Shown here: positions 1-5,766 of the stretch, piece by piece
Numbering within the stretch: position 1 is the first letter of the stretch
Layout: each line of letters starts with the position of its first letter
DNA from: Patescibacteria group bacterium
Lineage (GTDB): Bacteria > Patescibacteriota > Minisyncoccia > Phycocordibacterales > UBA9973
DNA: 13,576 bases
Assembly (NCBI GenBank): GCA_019750345.1
Contig: JAIEON010000035.1
Coordinates: 1-13,576, forward strand
Direction: 5' to 3'
Made by a program: the position numbers and the translations under genes
Notes under the pieces: model-generated
What the model saw: only the letters and a program-made list of their open reading frames with translations
What the model was told of the DNA's origin: nothing
Database searches by the model: none

Positions 1-131
1 GTGATCTTAAAGTACTTTTTGTACTTAGGATGTTTTACGAAGCGAGTCACAGCAACAACAACGGTTTTATCCATTTTGTCAGAAACGACTGTTCCTTTGA
101 GTATTTTGTTGTTTACTGTTTGAGTTGTCAT
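1..131 (-). CDS. rpsQ: 30S ribosomal protein uS17 (N-terminal part, cut by window edge)
   Basis: This frame is visible on the reverse complement but too short to stand out as an ORF. It starts with ATG at 129-131 and runs off the left edge, so 43 residues are seen. The stretch [17 protein letters not shown], followed by [11 protein letters not shown], is typical of uS17, an OB-fold protein that binds 16S rRNA early in 30S assembly. No Shine-Dalgarno sequence precedes the ATG. The rplP stop codon lies 52 nt upstream. In most bacteria rpmC (uL29) sits between rplP and rpsQ, but that space cannot hold it here. The rpsQ frame stays open for 26 codons upstream of the ATG (132-209), overlapping the end of rplP, but contains no ATG, GTG or TTG. 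Confidence 0.93.
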   Translation of the reverse strand, partial: MTTQTVNNKILKGTVVSDKMDKTVVVAVTRFVKHPKYKKYFKI

Positions 132-183
132 AAGCGTTTGTATAGTACTGATTTTTGTTTTTTTAGCAAGTTTCTCTAGTCGC

Positions 184-600
184 TTACGCGCGAGAGATAA
201 CTCGAGTTTTTACTGGCAATTTAGTTCCAGCCTTGCGAAGTGCTTCACGAGCAACAGCTTCGTCCACTCCGTCTACTTCAAAAAGTACACGACCTGGAAG
301 TACTTCTACGTGGTACCCTTCGAGATCTCCTTTACCTTTACCCATCGGCTGTTGTGCAGCTTTTTGTGTAAATGGTCGGTCTGGGAACACGCGAATCCAC
401 ATGCGACCAATCTTGGTGAGGTGACGACTTGCAGCCTTACGTGCTGCTTCAATTTGGTTTGAAGTAACGCGGCCCATAGACTCTGTTTTCAATCCAAATG
501 ATCCGAAGTTGATTTCAGTACCTCGTGTTTCCACGCGAGCACTCATATCAGTTCGTTTCTTTTGCCATTTTCGGTATTTTACTTTCTTTGGGAATAACAT
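184..600 (-). CDS. rplP: 50S ribosomal protein uL16
   Basis: This 138-aa protein has the usual uL16 length and motifs: an N-terminal [15 protein letters not shown], then INFGSFGLK (about residues 30-38), [15 protein letters not shown] (about 64-78) and MGKGKGD (about 86-92). uL16 binds 23S rRNA near the A site and the 5S-rRNA side of the central protuberance and is needed late in 50S assembly. It follows rpsC by 11 nt and is probably cotranscribed with rpsS-rplV-rpsC. The start is the only sensible ATG; the sequence before it is AT-rich with no Shine-Dalgarno. Downstream, the usual rpmC gene is missing and rpsQ follows directly. Confidence 0.98.
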   Translation of the reverse strand: MLFPKKVKYRKWQKKRTDMSARVETRGTEINFGSFGLKTESMGRVTSNQIEAARKAASRHLTKIGRMWIRVFPDRPFTQKAAQQPMGKGKGDLEGYHVEVLPGRVLFEVDGVDEAVAREALRKAGTKLPVKTRVISRA

Positions 601-611
601 GATGGTAACTC

Positions 612-1277
612 TTATTTTTTAGCGCCGTTAAAGATCATACCTTTGTAGATCCATACTTTAATACCAATACCACCGTATGCAAGACGAGCAGTCTCGTGAG
701 CATAGTCGATGTCAGCACGAAGTGTCTGAAGTGGTACAGATCCACGCTTGATAGTTTCACTGCGAGAAATTTCTGCTCCACCGAGACGACCTCCAACATA
801 GAACTTTGCTCCTTGGATACCACGAACTTGCATTACCTTTTCGATCACAGTCTTCAGAACGCGACGGTACGGCATACGCTTTTCGAGTCCTTCAGCGATC
901 ATAAACGCTACGATCTTTGCATCAGCTTCTGGGTTTGTTACTTCAACGATTTCGAGTTTCACTTCGTCTGTAGTATCAAGCTTCGCACGCTTGAGTGCTT
1001 TTACGATATCGATTTTGAGTTTTGTCGCACCTTCCCCACTTCGTCCGATAACCATACCAGGACGTGATGTGCGAATGATAACGCGAATAGCTTTTTGAGC
1101 GCGTTCTAGTTCGATAGTTGAAACATAGAAACCACGGAGACGCTTTTCTAGAAATTCACGAATAGTTACGTCAACAGTGAGATTGTTTACGTAATTTTTG
1201 TCAGTTGCAAACCAACGTGATTTCCAATCACGGAGGAGAACTAAACGGTGGGCATAAGGGTGTACTACTTTAGACAT
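612..1277 (-). CDS. rpsC: 30S ribosomal protein uS3
   Basis: The 221-aa product is close to the standard uS3 length. It has a type II KH domain whose GxxG loop is GRSG (residues 78-81, in GMVIGRSGEG). The C-terminal uS3 domain holds ISRSETIKRGSVPLQTLRAD and the terminal GIGIKVWIYKG. uS3 lines the mRNA entry channel of the 30S head and takes part in mRNA unwinding with uS4 and uS5. The gene starts 12 nt after the rplV stop and ends 11 nt before rplP, so it is an internal gene of the rpsS-rpsQ unit. The first residues (SKVVHPYAHRL) differ from the G-x-K-x-x-P-x-x-x-R-L pattern of most bacteria (GQKVHPNGIRL type) but occupy the same position. Confidence 0.98.
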   Translation of the reverse strand: MSKVVHPYAHRLVLLRDWKSRWFATDKNYVNNLTVDVTIREFLEKRLRGFYVSTIELERAQKAIRVIIRTSRPGMVIGRSGEGATKLKIDIVKALKRAKLDTTDEVKLEIVEVTNPEADAKIVAFMIAEGLEKRMPYRRVLKTVIEKVMQVRGIQGAKFYVGGRLGGAEISRSETIKRGSVPLQTLRADIDYAHETARLAYGGIGIKVWIYKGMIFNGAKK

Positions 1278-1289
1278 ATATTATAAAAA

Positions 1290-1634
1290 TTATTTACCTT
1301 GCTTCTTAACTGGTGCGTCACCAAGAGTAACGTCAACGTGACTAGTACGCTTGTTAATACGTTTTGCAACACCCATAGCGCGAGCTCGGATACGCTTCAT
1401 AACGATACCTTTGTTTACTTCAACGTTTGTTACAACGAGAGTACTCAAATCAGCTCCAAGTACTGCTGCGTTTGCCGCTGCACTTTTGATAAGCTTCTGG
1501 ATCGGTTCTGCTGCACGCTTTGGCATATAAGAAAGCACAGTATCAGCTGCAGCGAGTGACTTGCCTTTAACAGCGTTCGCTACGAGACGAACTTTACGAG
1601 GACTTTGACGATAATTTGAGAGTGATGCTTTCAT
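1290..1634 (-). CDS. rplV: 50S ribosomal protein uL22
   Basis: The product is 114 aa, the expected length. It begins with the typical SNYRQSPRKVRLVAN motif (residues 6-20) and contains the beta-hairpin loop region MKRIRARAMGVAKRINKRTSH (about 79-99) that lines the peptide exit tunnel at its narrowest point. uL22 binds 23S rRNA domains. The gene follows rpsS by 28 nt and precedes rpsC by 12 nt. The hairpin tip (RARAMGVAKRINKR) is where macrolide-resistance changes occur in other bacteria; I see no obvious deletion in it. No Shine-Dalgarno is visible before the ATG. Confidence 0.98.
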   Translation of the reverse strand: MKASLSNYRQSPRKVRLVANAVKGKSLAAADTVLSYMPKRAAEPIQKLIKSAAANAAVLGADLSTLVVTNVEVNKGIVMKRIRARAMGVAKRINKRTSHVDVTLGDAPVKKQGK

Positions 1635-1662
1635 ATAATACGATTATTGGTTAGTGTTGATG

Positions 1663-2010
1663 CTATTTTTTCTTAGCGTCGCCACCGGCTGCTTTTGCAG
1701 ATTTAGCGGCTGTGATTTCAGCTTCTTTTTTCTTTTGGTCGATGTCTTTCTGCATCTTACCTCCATGACGAGTAAACTTACGAGTTGGAGAGAATTCACC
1801 AAGACGGTGCCCTACCATATCTTCAGTTACCAATACTTCAAGGTGAGCACGTCCATTGTGAACACCAAAAGTAAATCCTACCATTTCTGGAGAGATTTGA
1901 CTGTCGCGTGACCAAGTCTTGATAACGCCAGCAGACAAAGGTTGTTTACCTTCGATTTTTTTGATTAGTTTTGGGTCCACGTATGGTCCCTTTGAAAGTG
2001 ATCGTGTCAT
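1663..2010 (-). CDS. rpsS: 30S ribosomal protein uS19 with C-terminal tail
   Basis: The 115-aa protein starts with [18 protein letters not shown], the uS19 signature, and carries [20 protein letters not shown] (about residues 66-85), the conserved RNA-binding end. uS19 sits in the 30S head beside uS13 and contacts the A-site finger bridge. Canonical uS19 is about 92 aa. Here roughly 25 extra residues rich in Lys and Ala (ending [10 protein letters not shown]) follow the conserved core and are probably disordered. The gene is the first of a unit rpsS-rplV-rpsC-rplP-rpsQ with its own strong promoter just upstream. In most bacteria rplB would sit immediately before it; here dgkA intervenes. Confidence 0.98.
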   Translation of the reverse strand: MTRSLSKGPYVDPKLIKKIEGKQPLSAGVIKTWSRDSQISPEMVGFTFGVHNGRAHLEVLVTEDMVGHRLGEFSPTRKFTRHGGKMQKDIDQKKKEAEITAAKSAKAAGGDAKKK

Positions 2011-2017
2011 AGTTTAG

Positions 2018-2043
2018 AAAAAAAGAGGCTCTTTTTGAGCTCC
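2018..2043 (-). terminator. Weak hairpin plus T-tract at the start of the rpsS leader
   Basis: On the minus strand a short stem (GCTC/GAGC, loop AAAAA, extended imperfectly on the outside) is followed by seven Ts. It lies just downstream of the predicted rpsS transcription start. It could be the terminator for dgkA transcripts reading through, or an attenuator. The stem is only 4 solid base pairs, so this is tentative. Confidence 0.3.
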
Positions 2044-2047
2044 GAGT

Positions 2048-2075
2048 ATCTTAGCAAATTACACAGTAATGTCAA
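2048..2075 (-). promoter_or_regulatory. Promoter of rpsS unit
   Basis: On the minus strand a perfect -35 box TTGACA (2070-2075) is followed after 16 nt by TAAGAT (2048-2053, 5 of 6 match to TATAAT). Transcription would start near 2041, about 30 nt before the rpsS ATG. The promoter sits in the 80-nt gap after dgkA, so rpsS does not depend on the rplB transcript. Confidence 0.8.
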
Positions 2076-2090
2076 ATATTTACTGTTATC

Positions 2091-2489
2091 TTAAATTAAA
2101 AATAGTAATTTAGGGATAAATATAATGCCCCCTACCAGAACTGCAGCTATCGCACAGAGCAACACAGCGCCCGCTGCGACGTCTTTAGTGTCTTTTGCGT
2201 AGGGATGATACTCTGGGCTCGTTAAGTCGATATCTATCTCAAATGCAGTGTTAATAGCTTCCGTCACTAACACTCCTACCATGGCAAGTATTAGTACACA
2301 CCACTCCACAGAAGAAATACCGAGCCATACCCCGAGCCCTACAGCAATTACCGTTGCTACAATATGAATCCAAAAGTTGTGTTGAGTTCTCACAATCACT
2401 GCAACCCCTCGAAATGCGTATTTAAAACTCTGACTACGAGCAATAAGAGAAAATCGCTTCTTTTCAGAAATATGTTTTACAGCATTCAT
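2091..2489 (-). CDS. dgkA: Diacylglycerol/undecaprenol kinase family membrane protein
   Basis: The 132-aa product belongs to the small integral-membrane DgkA family. It has an amphipathic basic N-terminus and three hydrophobic segments (about residues 40-58, 61-77 and 105-132). The catalytic signature is TEAINTAFEIDID (E77, N80, E84), followed by SPEYHPYAKDTKDVAAGAVL with K102-D103. The SPEYHP form is seen in Gram-positive-type enzymes that phosphorylate undecaprenol, so the likely role is making or recycling the lipid carrier of cell-wall synthesis; diacylglycerol is the alternative substrate. I chose the ATG at 2487-2489. The longer frame to 2714 runs through the upstream terminator and into rplB in another frame. 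A TATACT box 6 nt before this ATG supports the choice. The gene interrupts the rplB-rpsS neighbourhood and is unrelated to translation. Confidence 0.93.
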   Translation of the reverse strand: MNAVKHISEKKRFSLIARSQSFKYAFRGVAVIVRTQHNFWIHIVATVIAVGLGVWLGISSVEWCVLILAMVGVLVTEAINTAFEIDIDLTSPEYHPYAKDTKDVAAGAVLLCAIAAVLVGGIIFIPKLLFLI

Positions 2490-2495
2490 GCACCG

Positions 2496-2501
2496 AGTAT
2501 A
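2496..2501 (-). promoter_or_regulatory. Probable -10 box of dgkA (leaderless)
   Basis: TATACT on the minus strand ends 6 nt before the dgkA ATG, so transcription would begin at or next to the start codon. No Shine-Dalgarno is present. No convincing -35 box is seen; the expected place overlaps the rplB terminator hairpin. Confidence 0.5.
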
Positions 2502-2511
2502 GCAAGATAAC

Positions 2512-2537
2512 AAAAAATCCCCGAGTGGGGATTTTTT
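2512..2537 (-). terminator. Intrinsic terminator after rplB
   Basis: Perfect 11-bp inverted repeat (AAAAAATCCCC at 2512-2522, GGGGATTTTTT at 2527-2537) with a 4-nt loop, ending in a T-tract in either direction. It begins 16 nt beyond the rplB stop codon and separates rplB from dgkA. Confidence 0.9.
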
Positions 2538-2553
2538 GACAGATTTTTTTATA

Positions 2554-3399
2554 TTATCGTACTCCGTTTTTGCGGCGAGTGATAACGTTTTGGTTTGAGT
2601 ATTTCTTCGGAGTTCGAGTTCGTACACCGTATGCTTGCTTACCGTGACGAGTTTTCGGACCGCGACGGAGACCAATACCCTGTTTCTGTTCACCTCCTCC
2701 GTGTGGGTGGTCAACTGGGTTCATGGCTGTACCACGAACTGTAGGGCGAATACCCATCCAACGTGAACGTCCAGCTTTACCATACTTCACGAGTTTGTGT
2801 TCATGGTTTGATACTTCACCAACTGTTGCCCATGCGATATCTTGTACGCGGCGGATTTCAGTTGAAGGCATCTTGAGCTGGGTGTAGCCTTCTTGTTGCG
2901 CTACAACCTGAGCAAATGATCCTGCAGAGCGAACCATCTTTGATCCCGCACCTGGTTTGATTTCAATATTGTAAACAAAAGTACCAGAAGGGATTTTGTT
3001 CAAAGGAAGACGGTTTCCTACTTCGATAGGAGCATTTTCAGACACGATAAATGAGTGTCCTGGCTTCACATCTTTTGGAAGTACTACGTAGCGCTTTTCA
3101 CCATCAGCGTAGACAGCGATACCAACGAATGCTGATCGGTTTGGATCATATTCAACAGTAGTGATTTTTGCAGGGATGTCGTGCTTGTTGTAGTGGAAGT
3201 CCACAAAACGATAGCGACGCTTGTTACCACCACCCTTGTGAGCTGTAGTAATACGTCCCATGTTGTTGCGTCCTACTCCACGCTTTCGTCCCATAGTAAG
3301 AGATTTCAATGGTGTATCAGTAGTGAGCACTTTACTATAGTCGATAGTAACAGTGTTACGACGTGATTGTGTTGTTGGTTTGTATGTTTTCATTGCCAT
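2554..3399 (-). CDS. rplB: 50S ribosomal protein uL2
   Basis: The 281-aa protein is a full uL2. The RNA-binding domain contains RITTAHKGGGNKRRYRFVDF (about residues 49-68). The C-terminal domain has RGTAMNPVDHPHGGGEQ, with the conserved histidines H231 and H233 that lie close to the peptidyl-transferase centre. uL2 supports subunit association and peptidyl-transferase activity. The ATG at 3397-3399 is 11 nt after the rplW stop; a second ATG two codons later is a possible alternative. This is the last gene of the rplC-rplD-rplW-rplB unit, followed at once by an intrinsic terminator, whereas rpsS normally follows it. Confidence 0.99.
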   Translation of the reverse strand: MAMKTYKPTTQSRRNTVTIDYSKVLTTDTPLKSLTMGRKRGVGRNNMGRITTAHKGGGNKRRYRFVDFHYNKHDIPAKITTVEYDPNRSAFVGIAVYADGEKRYVVLPKDVKPGHSFIVSENAPIEVGNRLPLNKIPSGTFVYNIEIKPGAGSKMVRSAGSFAQVVAQQEGYTQLKMPSTEIRRVQDIAWATVGEVSNHEHKLVKYGKAGRSRWMGIRPTVRGTAMNPVDHPHGGGEQKQGIGLRRGPKTRHGKQAYGVRTRTPKKYSNQNVITRRKNGVR

Positions 3400-3410
3400 A
3401 TAATAACTCG

Positions 3411-3725
3411 TTAGATTACGTCAATTGTTACACCTTTTGGTAAGAAAACGTACGCTTTCTTACTGTATGTTCCGCGACCAACTGTACCGCGACGGTTGTA
3501 CGTCTTTGGTAGAACATTAACAGTGTTAACCTTTACAGGTTTCTTGTTGTACTTTGCTTGAAATGCTTTTGCAATCTCACTCTTCGTAACACCAAATGCT
3601 ACGTTAAAGAGATAGACACTGAACTGTGCGTATCCTGCCGCCTTTTCTGTGATGCGAGCATCCTTCAAAATAAGATTCTTTGGAGCTTCTACTTTTTCTT
3701 TTGTTTCTTTTGTTTTTGTAGCCAT
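3411..3725 (-). CDS. rplW: 50S ribosomal protein uL23
   Basis: This 104-aa protein matches uL23 in size and pattern. A lysine-rich N-terminus is followed by LILKDARITEKAAGYAQ, then KSEIAKAFQAKYNKKPVKVN (about residues 49-68) and NRRGTVGRGTYSKKAYVFL. uL23 sits at the peptide exit of the tunnel and is the docking site for trigger factor and SRP. It lies 10 nt after rplD and 11 nt before rplB. The first 15 residues are charged and low in complexity, longer than in E. coli, a feature shared with uL4 and uS10 in this window. Confidence 0.98.
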   Translation of the reverse strand: MATKTKETKEKVEAPKNLILKDARITEKAAGYAQFSVYLFNVAFGVTKSEIAKAFQAKYNKKPVKVNTVNVLPKTYNRRGTVGRGTYSKKAYVFLPKGVTIDVI

Positions 3726-3735
3726 ATATAAACTC

Positions 3736-4473
3736 TTATTTCATCTTAGATTCTAGGGCTGCTATAGCGTCGACTGGGTTGACTACTACAATCGCGTTGA
3801 AAGTTGCCGCCATAAGGACGTTCATTTCAAGTGCAGTTGTGATAGTTACTCCTGGGAGGTTAGCAAAACTCTTTGCAAGTGTTTCGTTTACTTCAGGAAG
3901 TACAAGGAGTACACCAGTTTTCTTCTTGGTAGTGATCTTTGCGAATCCTTCAATTTTTGAAAGAGTAGCGAGCACTGTTGCAGCATCTTTTGTCTTGATT
4001 TCGTCAAGTGAAAGACTGTCTACAAAGAGGATTTGACTGTCAGCGATTTTCTTAGAAAGTACTGTGTAAAGAGCTTTCACACGCATTTTCTTGTTGATCT
4101 TCTGTGAGTAATCTTTGTCGTTACGTGGACCAAAAGTCACACCACCACCTACCCAAATTGGAGAGCGGTTTGAACCGTGACGAGCACGTCCTGTTCCTTT
4201 TTGTTTCCATGGCTTTTTACCACCACCACTTACTTCACTACGGTCTTTTGTGTGAGCAGTACCTGCACGCTTGTTTGCTTGCATTCCCACTACTACCTGG
4301 TGAACGAGGTCACCATTCCACACTACACCAAAGACTGAACCTGGGAGTGACACAGTACCTGCACTAGTACCCTTTTGGTTATAGAGAGTTGCACTGAGAT
4401 CAGCTACTACTTTCTTTTCCTTAGGAGTCTTAGTAACTTTTGTTGATTTTTTTGTTGCTGTTGTTTCTTTCAT
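3736..4473 (-). CDS. rplD: 50S ribosomal protein uL4
   Basis: The product is 245 aa from the ATG at 4471-4473. The frame also allows a TTG start at 4494, but that would overlap the end of rplC, so I prefer the ATG 10 nt after the rplC stop. A Lys/Thr-rich N-terminal tail of about 24 residues precedes the uL4 fold. The tunnel loop has TKDRSEVSGGGKKPWKQKGT and GRARHGSNRSPIWVGGGVTFGP (split here only for quoting). The C-terminal part resembles the usual nucleotide-fold half. uL4 lines the exit tunnel opposite uL22. In E. coli it represses its own S10 operon through the leader before rpsJ; here the promoter serving rplD lies after rpsJ, so any such control must act elsewhere. Confidence 0.97.
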   Translation of the reverse strand: MKETTATKKSTKVTKTPKEKKVVADLSATLYNQKGTSAGTVSLPGSVFGVVWNGDLVHQVVVGMQANKRAGTAHTKDRSEVSGGGKKPWKQKGTGRARHGSNRSPIWVGGGVTFGPRNDKDYSQKINKKMRVKALYTVLSKKIADSQILFVDSLSLDEIKTKDAATVLATLSKIEGFAKITTKKKTGVLLVLPEVNETLAKSFANLPGVTITTALEMNVLMAATFNAIVVVNPVDAIAALESKMK

Positions 4474-4483
4474 ATATTTAAAA

Positions 4484-5107
4484 TTAACCAACAATTTGGA
4501 CTACTGTGCCGCGACGACCTGGAACCGCACCACTAATTGCAATTGTATTTGTTGCGAGGTCTACTGCTACGATCTTGAGACCTTTTACAGTCACGATATC
4601 ACCACCAGTACGTCCCGCCATACGCATACCCTTTACCACACGTCCTCCGGCGCGACCTGGACCGCCACCAATAGAACCTGGTTCACGTTCAGAGTGTTTC
4701 TGACCGTGAGTACGAGGACCTCCTTTAAAGTTGTAGCGCTTAACCACACCCTGGAATCCTTTCGCTTTTGAAGTACTTGTTACAGTAACATCGTCGCCTG
4801 CTGCAAACATATCAACTGAGATAGTATCACCGATAGCTTCACCTACAGAGTCTGCACGGAATTCCTTCACAGCTTTGTAACCTTTACCACCAAGCGCACC
4901 AATTTGAGCCTTGTTTACACGACTTTCTTTTTGTTCTTCTGTACCCAATTGGATAGCAGAATAACCATCTCTTTCGAGAGTTTTGATACCAGTTACTACG
5001 TTTGGCATTGCTTCAACGATAGTTACAGGCATAACACGACCGCTTTCATCAAAGCGTTGTGTCATATTCACCTTTCTTCCTAAAATGTATTTCATAATAA
5101 TGTTCAT
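4484..5107 (-). CDS. rplC: 50S ribosomal protein uL3
   Basis: The 207-aa protein starts MNIIMKYILGRKVNMTQRFD. The core includes KGFQGVVKRYNFKGGPRTHG (about residues 115-134), then REPGSIGGGPGRAGGRVVKG and MAGRTGGD, the loop region reaching toward the peptidyl-transferase centre. uL3 starts 50S assembly near the 3' end of 23S rRNA. Two ATGs are possible: 5105-5107, only 3 nt after a GGAGG, or the fifth codon (MKYILG), 15 nt after it. Homologues often begin at MKYILG-like positions, so the start is uncertain by four codons. It is the first gene of its unit, with its own promoter, and is cut off from rpsJ by a terminator palindrome. Confidence 0.98.
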   Translation of the reverse strand: MNIIMKYILGRKVNMTQRFDESGRVMPVTIVEAMPNVVTGIKTLERDGYSAIQLGTEEQKESRVNKAQIGALGGKGYKAVKEFRADSVGEAIGDTISVDMFAAGDDVTVTSTSKAKGFQGVVKRYNFKGGPRTHGQKHSEREPGSIGGGPGRAGGRVVKGMRMAGRTGGDIVTVKGLKIVAVDLATNTIAISGAVPGRRGTVVQIVG

Positions 5108-5110
5108 GCC

Positions 5111-5115
5111 CCTCC
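5111..5115 (-). promoter_or_regulatory. Shine-Dalgarno of rplC
   Basis: GGAGG on the minus strand, within GCGGAGGGGC, 3 nt before the first ATG. It is one of the very few clear Shine-Dalgarno sequences in the window. The short spacing to the first ATG and the long spacing to the second (15 nt) leave the start ambiguous. Confidence 0.65.
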
Positions 5116-5185
5116 GCTAGTAATAAAAGCTTGGAGTTAGTGGGTATTGGACCATTGCAAATAGCTATAGATGCAAGTGGGTAGG

Positions 5186-5213
5186 ATTATACACGGGATT
5201 GGGATTTTCGCAA
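5186..5213 (-). promoter_or_regulatory. Promoter of rplC-rplD-rplW-rplB unit
   Basis: Minus-strand TTGCGA (5208-5213) and a perfect TATAAT (5186-5191) are separated by 16 nt. An AT-rich stretch lies directly upstream and may act as an UP element. The start would be near 5179, giving a leader of about 70 nt that contains a small TTGCA/TGCAA inverted repeat (5155-5159 and 5172-5176). Confidence 0.85.
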
Positions 5214-5272
5214 CTTCTGTATATAAATAAGCTGCCTTTAGCGGGCTCAGCCTGGGTGGGCTTCGCTGTGCA

Positions 5273-5326
5273 TAAATCGCACACAGAAAAAGCCCCACTA
5301 GTGGGGCTTTTTCTGTGTGCGATTTA
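5273..5326 (-). terminator. Perfect 54-bp palindrome: terminator between rpsJ and rplC
   Basis: Two 27-nt arms (5273-5299 and 5300-5326) are exact reverse complements with no spacer. The core is GCCCCAC/GTGGGGC flanked by A5 and T5, so it reads as an intrinsic terminator on both strands. The palindrome includes the rpsJ stop codon (5324-5326). It ends the tuf-rpsJ unit. Confidence 0.92.
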
Positions 5327-5668
5327 CATCATCTTCACGTCGATATCAACACCAGAGGGCATTGATAGGTTTGTGAGAGATTCGATCACCTTCGGAGAAG
5401 GGTTTTCGATGTCGATGAGACGCTTGTGAACTCTCATTTCGAACTGCTCGCGCGAGTTCTTGTAAATGAAAGGAGAACGGTTAACGGTATACTTCTTGAT
5501 TTCTGTAGGAAGTGGGATCGGTCCACGCACCACTGCGTCGTAACGCACTGCTGTGTCGATGATCTGCTTTACAGATGCATCAAGAATCTTGTTCTCGTAT
5601 GCGCGAACGCGGATACGGAGCATAGACTGTACATCGTCTTTTTTGGTTTTTGCTGTTTTTGTTGCCAT
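5324..5668 (-). CDS. rpsJ: 30S ribosomal protein uS10
   Basis: The 114-aa product has the uS10 core. LRIRVRAYENKILDASVKQI begins it, VVRGPIPLPTEIKKYTVNRSP is central, and REQFEMRVHKRLIDIENPSP is the conserved loop and strand region. uS10 sits in the 30S head; in other bacteria it also partners with NusB in antitermination. About 12 extra Lys/Thr-rich residues precede the core (MATKTAKTKKDD). It follows tuf by 97 nt and is immediately followed by a palindromic terminator, so it is expressed with tuf and not with the S10 operon that it normally leads. No Shine-Dalgarno is seen at the ATG. Confidence 0.98.
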   Translation of the reverse strand: MATKTAKTKKDDVQSMLRIRVRAYENKILDASVKQIIDTAVRYDAVVRGPIPLPTEIKKYTVNRSPFIYKNSREQFEMRVHKRLIDIENPSPKVIESLTNLSMPSGVDIDVKMM

Positions 5669-5683
5669 ATTGTGAAGAGCTCG

Positions 5684-5732
5684 GTAAGAGTCGGACTGTA
5701 GTAGTAGTGAGTTCTTATGTTTTCACTCTTAC
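5684..5732 (-). repeat. Inverted repeat in the tuf-rpsJ gap
   Basis: GTAAGAGT (5684-5691) and ACTCTTAC (5725-5732) are exact reverse complements separated by 33 nt. They lie in the 97-nt space between tuf and rpsJ and would form a hairpin in the rpsJ leader. No T-tract follows, so it is not a typical terminator; a regulatory or processing role is possible. Confidence 0.4.
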
Positions 5733-5766
5733 TCCCCGGTTCCGCAAACCATTATTCTAATACCGA

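Noticed and set aside
2490..2714. N-terminal extension of the dgkA frame to 2714
   Set aside because: It would add 75 residues with no DgkA similarity, read through the rplB terminator and overlap rplB in another frame. The ATG at 2489 gives a normal-length protein preceded by a -10 box.
4474..4494. TTG start of rplD at 4494
   Set aside because: It overlaps rplC and adds only MLVNFKY. The ATG at 4473 lies 10 nt after the rplC stop, like the spacing of neighbouring genes.
5199..5429. Plus-strand 76-aa frame across the rpsJ-rplC gap
   Set aside because: It crosses the 54-bp palindrome and is antisense to rpsJ, with no promoter or start signal.
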